From Paracoccaceae bacterium (GTDB lineage: Bacteria > Pseudomonadota > Alphaproteobacteria > Rhodobacterales > Rhodobacteraceae): a DNA stretch of 5,775 nucleotides. The DNA lies in the NCBI GenBank assembly GCA_027030435.1, contig JALVEX010000018.1:1-5775 (forward strand), given 5' to 3'. Positions 1 to 4,762 of the stretch are shown in pieces (position 1 is the stretch's first letter; each line of letters begins with the position of its first letter). Made by a program: the position numbers and the translations under genes. Below the pieces are notes generated by a model, which had not been told where the DNA came from, did no database searches, and saw only the letters and a program-made list of their open reading frames with translations.

Positions 1-822
1 CGAGAGCACCATCGAGGTGTTGGAGCCACGGAGCGCCTTCAGATAGGCGTTGAGCGAACGGTAGAAGCGGAAGAACTCCTGATCCTTGCCGTATGCTTCG
101 GCGTAGATCGCGTTGCGCTTCGCATCCGCCTCGCCGCGAATGATCTCGGCCTTGCGCTTGGCATCCGAAATCAGCTCCACCCGCGTGCGATCGGCCTGGG
201 CGCGCACGCGCTGCGCTGCCTCGGCGCCGCGGGCGCGCTCGTCCGTTGCCTCGCGCTCGCGCTCGGCGCGCATCCGCCCGAAGGTCGCCTTCAGGTTCTC
301 GCGCGGCAGATCGGTGCGCTTGAGGCGCACGTCGATCACCTTGACCCCGAGCCCCTTGGCCTCGCGGATCGCGCCATCGCGGATCCGCCGCATCAGCTTG
401 GCGCGATCGGCGCTCAGGATGTCGTTCGAGGTGACGGAGCCGAGCACCTCGCGCGTCTGGGCGCGCAGGATCGCATCGAGGCGGCGCTGGGCAGTGGGAA
501 TACCGCCCGTGCCCACCGCCTGGCGGAAGCGCTTCACATCGGTGATGCGCCAGCGCGCGAAGGCATCCACCAGCAGCCGGCGATCGTCAAGCGGCGTCAC
601 CTCCAGCTCCTCGGTATCGAGCGACTGGATGCGCGCATCGTATTTCACGACCTCCTGGATCAGCGGAATCTTGACCCCGAGCCCCGGCTTTTCCTGCACC
701 TTCACCACCTTGCCGAACTGCAGCACCAGCGCCTTTTGCGCTTCGCTGACCACGAAGAGCGAGGAAAGCCCCACGAACAGCACCAGCACCAGAAGGGGGA
801 TTATCAGATTTCTCTTGCGCAT
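1..822 (-). CDS. hflC: HflC, SPFH/band 7 subunit of the FtsH-modulating HflKC complex (C-terminus cut by window edge)
   Basis: HflC pairs with HflK to form a large membrane-anchored assembly that encloses the FtsH protease and controls its access to membrane-protein substrates. The 274 residues present start with a short charged N-terminus (MRKRN) and one membrane segment at about 6-25. A band 7/SPFH domain follows at about 26-185, with the family-typical stretches VLQFGKVV (33-40), PGLGVKIPL (46-54) and LDDRRLLVDAFARWRI (78-93). A charged Ala/Glu/Arg-rich coiled coil occupies about 184-245, and the conserved tail YGKDQEFFRFYRSLNAY (244-260) is present. E. coli HflC is 334 residues; alphaproteobacterial forms are often nearer 300, so only a short tail should be missing beyond position 1. 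The ATG at 822-820 shares its A with the hflK stop (TGATG). A GGGAG-type Shine-Dalgarno at 833-829 sits 6 bases upstream, inside the hflK coding end, which indicates translational coupling. The assignment is secure from both sequence and the adjacent hflK. Confidence 0.96.
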   Translation of the reverse strand, partial: MRKRNLIIPLLVLVLFVGLSSLFVVSEAQKALVLQFGKVVKVQEKPGLGVKIPLIQEVVKYDARIQSLDTEELEVTPLDDRRLLVDAFARWRITDVKRFRQAVGTGGIPTAQRRLDAILRAQTREVLGSVTSNDILSADRAKLMRRIRDGAIREAKGLGVKVIDVRLKRTDLPRENLKATFGRMRAEREREATDERARGAEAAQRVRAQADRTRVELISDAKRKAEIIRGEADAKRNAIYAEAYGKDQEFFRFYRSLNAYLKALRGSNTSMVLS

Positions 823-1952
823 CACCTGCTCCCCCCCTTGCGAAGCTCGTTGAGGGGCAGGTAGGGAACGATGCCCTGCGTGCCCGAATCCTTGCCCTCG
901 TCGAGGATGATCTTGTCAACGCCGCTCATCACATCTTCCATGGTTTCGATGTAAAGACGCTTGCGCGTCACCTCCGGCGCCTTCTGATATTCCTTAAGCA
1001 CCGCGAGGAAGCGGCTTGCCTCGCCCTCGGCCTCGTTCACCACCCGGGCGCGGTAGGCCTCGGCCTCCTCGAGAAGCTGGGCCGACTGACCGCGCGCTTC
1101 GGCGAGGATCTTGTTGGCGTAGGCATCGGCCTGTTTCTCGAGCTGGTCGCGCTCCTGCTCGGCGGCCTGCACATCGCGGAAGGCGGCGATCACCTCGGCG
1201 GGCGGATCGGCCTTGTCGAAGTTGACGCGCACGATGTTGATGCCGCTGCCGTAGCTGTCAAGCGTGGACTGGATCAGATCCTTCAGCCGCTCGGCGATGA
1301 TGCCGCGATCGCGGTTCAGGATCGGGGCAAGCTCGGACTGCGCCACGATCTCGCGCATGGCGGATTCGGAAACCGCCTTGATCGTCTGCACCGGATCTTC
1401 GAGCGTGTAGAGATACTTGAAGGGATCGTTGATGTTCCAGACAACCTGAAAATCGATATCGACGATATTCTCGTCGCCCGTAAGCATCAGCCCGGCATCG
1501 CCGCCCTGGCGGCCCTTGCCGATATCAACCGTCTGCTCGCGCGTCACCGTCACGATCTGCCTGGTGACGAACGGCCAGGGGGCGAAATGCAGCCCCGGAT
1601 CGCCGGTCTTGTAATATTTGCCGAGGAAGAGCTCGACGGACTTTTCCTCCGGCTTCACCGTATAGAAGGAAGCAAAGACCCAGAGCACCAGCAGCACGGC
1701 AATTCCGCCGAAGAAGATCACCCGTCCGGGGAGTGCATCTCCCCCACCGGGGCCCCTTCCCCCGCTGCGGCCACCGCGCCCGCCGCGCCCGCCGATCAGC
1801 ACGCGCAGCTGCTCCTGACCCTTCTTCACAAGCTGTTCGATCTCGGGGATCTGCGGCCCCTCCTGCCCCGGCGGCCTGCCGCCGCCGCGGCGGTCATCTC
1901 CACCGCCGCCACGGCCACCGCCGCCCCAGGGGCCTCCTGTATTGCCAGCCAT
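822..1952 (-). CDS. hflK: HflK, SPFH/band 7 subunit of the FtsH-modulating HflKC complex
   Basis: The 376-residue protein has the standard HflK plan. A glycine/arginine-rich N-terminal tail (about 2-75) holds a helical island PEIEQLVKKGQEQLRVLI (36-53). One membrane segment follows (about 78-99, VIFFGGIAVLLVLWVFASF). The SPFH/band 7 domain spans about 100-260 and includes the family-typical LTGDENIVDIDFQVVW (157-172). A long charged Ala/Glu-rich coiled coil runs about 260-320, and the C-terminus ends near IVPYLPLNEL (361-370). HflK assembles with HflC into a membrane-anchored cage around FtsH, with the bulk of the protein on the periplasmic side. The reading frame is open upstream to a TTG at 1985. 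I chose the ATG at 1952 because a strong AAGAAGGA Shine-Dalgarno (1966-1959) sits 6 bases before it. The stop codon overlaps the hflC ATG by one base. gor lies 55 bp upstream on the same strand. A run of seven G on the coding strand (837-831) ends the gene. Confidence 0.97.
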   Translation of the reverse strand: MAGNTGGPWGGGGRGGGGDDRRGGGRPPGQEGPQIPEIEQLVKKGQEQLRVLIGGRGGRGGRSGGRGPGGGDALPGRVIFFGGIAVLLVLWVFASFYTVKPEEKSVELFLGKYYKTGDPGLHFAPWPFVTRQIVTVTREQTVDIGKGRQGGDAGLMLTGDENIVDIDFQVVWNINDPFKYLYTLEDPVQTIKAVSESAMREIVAQSELAPILNRDRGIIAERLKDLIQSTLDSYGSGINIVRVNFDKADPPAEVIAAFRDVQAAEQERDQLEKQADAYANKILAEARGQSAQLLEEAEAYRARVVNEAEGEASRFLAVLKEYQKAPEVTRKRLYIETMEDVMSGVDKIILDEGKDSGTQGIVPYLPLNELRKGGSR

Positions 1953-1958
1953 TTGGTA

Positions 1959-1966
1959 TCCTTCTT
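1959..1966 (-). promoter_or_regulatory. Shine-Dalgarno of hflK (decides the start)
   Basis: Read on the minus strand, AAGAAGGA lies 6 bases before the ATG at 1952-1950. It selects this ATG over the in-frame TTG 33 bases upstream (1985-1983). The extra residues the TTG would add (MEEQAQQEGYQ) are not needed for any recognisable domain. Confidence 0.75.
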
Positions 1967-2007
1967 GTTGCGCCTGTTCTTCCAACTGTGCCCCTGATAG
2001 CCCAAAT

Positions 2008-3369
2008 TCAAGCTGTGCGCACGGGTGTTTTCATCGTCACAAGCTCTTCGGCCATGGTGGGGTGCACCGCCATGGTGCGATCGAAATCCTCCTTGGTGGC
2101 GCCCATCTTCAGGGCCACCGCCGCAAGCTGGATCATCTCGCCCGCCTGATCGCACACGATATGGCAGCCGAGCACCCGCCGGCTCTCGGCGCAGACGATG
2201 AGCTTCATCAGCGCCCGGTCCGCGCGCCCGGCGAATCCCGTGTGCATGGCCCGGAAGGAATTGGAATAGACCTCGATCGGCCCCCGCTCGCGCGCCTCCT
2301 CCTCGCCCATGCCCACCGTGCCAAGCTCGGGCTGGGTGAAAACGGCGCTCGCCACCATCTCGTGATCCGCCTTCGTCGGCCGACCGTGGAAAACCGTTTC
2401 CACGAAGGCCGCGGCCTCGCGGATCGCCACCGGGGTGAGATTGATGCGGTCCGTCACATCGCCAACGGCATAGATCGAGGGCATCACCGTCTGGCTGTAT
2501 TCATCCACCGGGATCTCGCCCCTGCGCCCCGGCTCGATGCCGGCATTTTCAAGCCCCAGATCCTCGGTATTGGGCAGCCGCCCGGTGGCAAACAGCACCT
2601 GATCGTATTCGCCGCTGCCCGCGCCGGTCGTCTTGACCCGGAAATTGCCGCCGTTTTCGTGAATTTCGAGAATGTCCGTGCCCACATGCAGATCCACGCC
2701 GCGGGTGCGGATCAGCTCGGCCACATGGCCGCGCGCCTCGCCATCGAAGCCGCGCAGGATCTGGGCGCCGCGGTAGATCTGGGTGACCTTCACGCCGAGC
2801 CCGTTCATGATGCAGGCGAATTCGCAGGCGATATAGCCCCCGCCCACGATCAGCATGGTTTCGGGCAGGCGTTCGAGATGGAAGATCTCGTTGGAGGTGA
2901 GCGCGTGTTCGGCGCCGGGCATGGCGGGGCGGAAGGGGCGCCCGCCGGTGGCGATCAGGATGTGGCGCGCGGTGAAGCGGCGGCCGTCGGCCAGTTCCAC
3001 CATATGGGGATCGGCAAGGCGCGCGCGCTGATCGAATACCGTCACCCCGGCCTTCTTAAGCGTCTGGCGATAAAGCCCCTCGAGGCGATCGAGCTCGGCC
3101 ACCAGCTTTTCATGGAAATGATCCCAGTCGAAGCGCCCGGCGCGCGCCTGACGCCAGCCGAAAGCGCGCGCATCCTCGATCTGGCCCGGATAGCCGGAGG
3201 CAAACACCATCAGCTTCTTGGGCACGCAGCCACGGATCACGCAGGTGCCGCCCATGCGGTCTTCTTCCGCGAGCGCCACCTTCGCCCCCGCCTCGCCGCT
3301 CGCAAGACGCGCCGCGCGCACGCCCCCCGAGCCGCCACCGATCACGAAGAGATCGAAATCGAATTCCAT
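2008..3369 (-). CDS. gor: Glutathione-disulfide reductase (NADPH, FAD)
   Basis: This 453-residue cytosolic flavoenzyme reduces glutathione disulfide to two glutathione with NADPH. The FAD-binding loop GGGSGG is at 11-16. The redox-active disulfide lies in GTCVIRGCVPKK, with cysteines 43 and 48; the CVIRGC form is common in plant-like and alphaproteobacterial glutathione reductases, where E. coli has CVNVGC. The second Rossmann motif GGGYIA (176-181) is followed by Arg200 and Arg206, at the positions that bind the NADPH 2'-phosphate in human glutathione reductase (Arg218 and Arg224). These favour glutathione reductase over the NAD-dependent dihydrolipoamide dehydrogenase. The second FAD motif is YAVGDVTD (300-307). 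The C-terminal HPTMAEE (436-442) supplies the catalytic His436-Glu441 pair. Length is normal for the family. The ATG at 3369 is preferred to in-frame ATGs at 3384 and 3423 because AAGGG (3380-3376) sits 6 bases before it and the FAD motif starts at residue 8. It is probably co-transcribed with hflK and hflC. Confidence 0.96.
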   Translation of the reverse strand: MEFDFDLFVIGGGSGGVRAARLASGEAGAKVALAEEDRMGGTCVIRGCVPKKLMVFASGYPGQIEDARAFGWRQARAGRFDWDHFHEKLVAELDRLEGLYRQTLKKAGVTVFDQRARLADPHMVELADGRRFTARHILIATGGRPFRPAMPGAEHALTSNEIFHLERLPETMLIVGGGYIACEFACIMNGLGVKVTQIYRGAQILRGFDGEARGHVAELIRTRGVDLHVGTDILEIHENGGNFRVKTTGAGSGEYDQVLFATGRLPNTEDLGLENAGIEPGRRGEIPVDEYSQTVMPSIYAVGDVTDRINLTPVAIREAAAFVETVFHGRPTKADHEMVASAVFTQPELGTVGMGEEEARERGPIEVYSNSFRAMHTGFAGRADRALMKLIVCAESRRVLGCHIVCDQAGEMIQLAAVALKMGATKEDFDRTMAVHPTMAEELVTMKTPVRTA

Positions 3370-3384
3370 GCCTTTCCCTTTCAT

Positions 3385-3407
3385 GGGCCCGGCTTGCCGG
3401 CCGGCCC
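3385..3407 (-). other. GC-rich hairpin just upstream of the gor ribosome binding site
   Basis: An interrupted inverted repeat pairs 3385-3389 with 3403-3407 and 3391-3393 with 3400-3402, leaving a one-base bulge at 3390 and a six-base loop at 3394-3399. All eight pairs are G-C. No T-run follows on the minus strand, so it does not look like an intrinsic terminator. It ends about 5 bases before the Shine-Dalgarno of gor and could modulate gor translation or stabilise a processed mRNA end. That role is inference from position only. Confidence 0.4.
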
Positions 3408-3438
3408 GCTTATGCTTAGCCAATGCAGGCGGATCGCC

Positions 3439-3494
3439 CGCATTCCGGGCTTCTCATCCGGCGCTTCTCATTCTGCCCCGCTCATTCCCCCCCC
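3439..3494. repeat. Degenerate 14-bp tandem repeat, four copies, between rpiA and gor
   Basis: Four consecutive 14-base units at 3439-3452, 3453-3466, 3467-3480 and 3481-3494 each carry CAT at the same offset (3441, 3455, 3469, 3483). On the plus strand the units read CGCATTCCGGGCTT, CTCATCCGGCGCTT, CTCATTCTGCCCCG and CTCATTCCCCCCCC. Units 1 and 2 match closely, and so do the first seven bases of units 3 and 4. The array begins one base after the rpiA stop codon on the minus strand. The last unit runs into a tract of nine C (3487-3495). It fills nearly half of the 126-bp rpiA-gor gap. Its function is unknown; it may be a decayed minisatellite. Confidence 0.55.
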
Positions 3495-3495
3495 C

Positions 3496-4284
3496 TCAAT
3501 CGGAGATGTCGGTGAAGAGATTGTCGCCATCGCCGATCTCGATCCGCCCCTCCTCGATCTCTCCCGAGGAGGCATCGCGCACCTCCACCCGGCCATCGCC
3601 ATGACCGATCACCACCGCATCGCAGATGTCGATGAAGAGGCCGTTTTCCACCACGCCGGGGATCTGGTTGATCACCAGCGAGAAGCGGCGCGGATTGGCG
3701 ATGCGCTTGAGATGAAGATCGATGATGAAATTGCCCTCGTCGGTGCGGAAGGGCGCGCCGTGATCGCCGCGCAACACGCACTCGCGCCCCAGCACATCGA
3801 GGCTCTCGAGGGTTTCCTCGATCAAGGCCTTCGTCGTCTGCCAGCCGAAGGGAATCACTTCCACCGGCAGCGGAAAGGCTCCGAGCGCCTCCACCTGCTT
3901 GGAGACATCGGCGATCACCACCATGCGATCGCTCGCCGTGGCCACGATCTTTTCCCACAGATGCGCGCCGCCCCCGCCCTTGATCAGGTTCAGTTCGGGA
4001 TCGAATTCATCGGTGCCGTCGATGGTGAGATCGAGCCATTTCGCCTCATCAAGCGAGATCACCTCGATGCCCACCTCGCGGGCGAGATCCGCCGTGCGCG
4101 AGGAGGTGGGCACGCCCTTGATGCGCAGGCCCTCGCGGTGCACCCGCTCGCCGAGGCAGCGCACCATCCAGGCGGCGGTGGAGCCGGTGCCGAGCCCGAC
4201 CTTCATCCCGCTTTCGACAAAATCCACCGCCCGCTTCGAGGCCACGAGCTTTGCCTTCTCGATCGGTGAAAGATCCTGCGTCAT
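3496..4284 (-). CDS. rpiA: Ribose-5-phosphate isomerase A
   Basis: RpiA interconverts ribose 5-phosphate and ribulose 5-phosphate in the non-oxidative pentose phosphate pathway, in the cytosol and without cofactor. Of 262 residues, the phosphate-binding loop LGTGSTAAWMV is at 31-41. The active-site segment IDGTDEFD gives Asp89 and Asp92, followed by IKGGGGAHLWEK with Lys102 and Glu111. These match E. coli Asp81, Asp84, Lys94 and Glu103 with a constant offset of eight. The conserved NQIPGVVENGLF (206-217) is also present. E. coli RpiA is 219 residues; the excess here is mostly an acidic C-terminal tail (about 239-262, ending NLFTDISD). The frame is open upstream to 4365, but residues before MTQDLSP do not resemble the family. 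AGGGAG (4301-4296) lies 11 bases before the ATG at 4284 and 8 before an adjacent in-frame GTG at 4287, so the start is uncertain by one codon. A TATAAG -10-like box lies about 45 bases upstream. Confidence 0.96.
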   Translation of the reverse strand: MTQDLSPIEKAKLVASKRAVDFVESGMKVGLGTGSTAAWMVRCLGERVHREGLRIKGVPTSSRTADLAREVGIEVISLDEAKWLDLTIDGTDEFDPELNLIKGGGGAHLWEKIVATASDRMVVIADVSKQVEALGAFPLPVEVIPFGWQTTKALIEETLESLDVLGRECVLRGDHGAPFRTDEGNFIIDLHLKRIANPRRFSLVINQIPGVVENGLFIDICDAVVIGHGDGRVEVRDASSGEIEEGRIEIGDGDNLFTDISD

Positions 4285-4303
4285 CACGATACCGACTCCC
4301 TGT

Positions 4304-4315
4304 TGCCAGTTGGCA
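4304..4315. promoter_or_regulatory. Perfect inverted repeat in the rpiA leader, possible operator
   Basis: TGCCA-GT-TGGCA is a perfect five-base inverted repeat with a two-base centre. It lies immediately upstream of the rpiA Shine-Dalgarno and about 15 bases downstream of the candidate -10 box. The centre is too short for a good RNA hairpin, so a dimeric repressor site is more plausible than an RNA element. Twelve bases can arise by chance, and no bound regulator is visible in the window. Confidence 0.3.
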
Positions 4316-4329
4316 CTTGCCTGTTCGGG

Positions 4330-4335
4330 CTTATA
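4330..4335 (-). promoter_or_regulatory. Candidate -10 box for rpiA
   Basis: On the minus strand the hexamer is TATAAG, five of six matches to TATAAT, and stands out in GC-rich DNA. Transcription would start near 4322-4324, giving a leader of about 40 bases before rpiA. No good -35 hexamer is visible at 16-18 bases, so this is weak evidence taken alone. Confidence 0.35.
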
Positions 4336-4417
4336 CGCAATCAGGCGCGCCGCCGCGAGGGGCAATTGTGCCGCTCTCGGAGATTTGCGCTTCCGACAGG
4401 GGCAGCCAGCAGCGAAG

Positions 4418-4438
4418 GGCGCAAGACGGCCCCGCGCC
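4418..4438 (-). other. Weak inverted repeat directly after the small Tat gene stop
   Basis: GGCGC at 4418-4422 pairs with GCGCC at 4434-4438 around an eleven-base loop, adjoining the stop codon at 4441-4439. It sits where a terminator would be expected. The stem is short, the loop large, and no T-run follows on the minus strand, so termination here is doubtful and readthrough into rpiA remains possible. Confidence 0.2.
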
Positions 4439-4627
4439 TCAATGCACCACGCGCTCGATCGCGCGCATCATGCCGAGCGATCTGTCATAGACAAGGGTGA
4501 GGATGCGCCGCCCGCCGCCACGCGTGGCAGCGCGGGTTGCGATGGCGGGCAGGCCGCGCGCGGCAACGGCGGCCGTGGCGGCGGAAGCGGCGGCGATAAA
4601 GCCGCGCCTTGTGAGGGGCTCTTTCAT
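4439..4627 (-). CDS. Small protein with twin-arginine signal peptide, unknown function
   Basis: This 62-residue protein is not one I can assign to a family. The N-terminus MKEPLTRRGFIAA has the Tat pattern: Thr6-Arg7-Arg8-Gly9-Phe10-Ile11, then an Ala-rich weakly hydrophobic stretch (11-23). A possible signal peptidase site follows AIA at 28-30, which would leave a mature peptide of about 32 residues. That part is basic (TRAATRGGGRR, 31-41) and ends in an amphipathic stretch ILTLVYDRSLGMMRAIERVVH (42-62). The gene call rests on an excellent Shine-Dalgarno, AAAAGGAG at 4641-4634, 6 bases before the ATG, and on the Tat motif falling exactly at that start. The frame stays open far upstream, but only because it mirrors the codons of the opposing aminotransferase gene. 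It is the first minus-strand gene of the divergent pair, 154 bp ahead of rpiA. Tat export normally serves folded, often cofactor-bound proteins, so such a short cargo is odd. It could act as a membrane-anchored peptide or partner of another protein; that is speculation. Confidence 0.72.
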   Translation of the reverse strand: MKEPLTRRGFIAAASAATAAVAARGLPAIATRAATRGGGRRILTLVYDRSLGMMRAIERVVH

Positions 4628-4762
4628 GCAGGGCTCCTTTTGTTGCGAACGGATCTCAACTATGCCGGCCGGGGCGGCATTCAAGGGGGAAAACGGAGGC
4701 GAATATGACCACCGACGCACTGCGGCCTTGTCAGGCGGGGAGGTTTCGGCTTTCAAGTGCGC
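4628..4762. promoter_or_regulatory. Divergent intergenic region between the small Tat gene and the aminotransferase
   Basis: This 135-bp gap must hold the promoters for both divergent genes. On the minus side a TTGAAT (4684-4679) resembles a -35 box, but the following hexamers (CATAGT at 4664-4659, spacing 14) fit poorly. On the plus side TTGTTG near 4641-4646 is followed by CTATGC about 14 bases later, also weak. The clearest element is a perfect inverted repeat ATGCCG/CGGCAT (4662-4667 and 4675-4680) placed where a shared regulator could act on both promoters. A GGAGG (4695-4699) followed by ATG at 4705 is also present, out of frame with the aminotransferase. Confidence 0.45.
4662..4680. 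promoter_or_regulatory. Inverted repeat ATGCCG-N7-CGGCAT, possible operator
   Basis: The six-base arms are perfect and the seven-base centre is GCCGGGG. It lies 35 bases from the small Tat gene start and overlaps the TTGAAT -35-like box of the minus strand. The position between divergent genes is typical of a regulator site, but no regulator gene is visible here. It could also form an RNA hairpin in a leader transcript. Confidence 0.35.

Noticed and set aside
113..853. Plus-strand 246-codon open frame opposite hflC
   Set aside because: The Ser/Arg-rich product has no family features. The minus strand here encodes a clear HflC with membrane segment, band 7 domain and coiled coil.
1773..1935. 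Glycine/arginine-rich repetitive DNA that might be a mobile or satellite repeat
   Set aside because: It is the ordinary low-complexity glycine-rich N-terminal tail of HflK, with no exact repeat unit or flanking duplication.
1952..1985. Longer hflK starting at TTG 1985
   Set aside because: The ATG at 1952 has a strong, well-spaced Shine-Dalgarno. The TTG is a rarer start, and its extra eleven residues add nothing recognisable.
1953..2007. Possible terminator between gor and hflK
   Set aside because: The 55-bp gap has no stable inverted repeat followed by a T-run on the minus strand. It holds mainly the hflK Shine-Dalgarno.
3370..3423. Longer gor starting at the ATG at 3423 or 3384
   Set aside because: The added basic residues precede a normal N-terminus whose FAD loop starts within a dozen residues of the ATG at 3369, and only that ATG has a properly spaced purine-rich site. 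The upstream stretch instead contains a GC hairpin.
1942..4269. Plus-strand open frame of 775 codons opposite gor and rpiA
   Set aside because: It is in exact codon register with gor and rpiA, which share a frame, so it stays open simply because those genes lack TTA, CTA and TCA codons. The product is His/Ala/Leu-rich with no recognisable motif, and gor and rpiA are unmistakable on the other strand.
3899..4708. Plus-strand 269-codon open frame opposite rpiA and the small Tat gene
   Set aside because: Low-complexity Ser/Arg/Gly-rich translation with no motif, antisense to a certain rpiA. It is typical GC-rich shadow coding.
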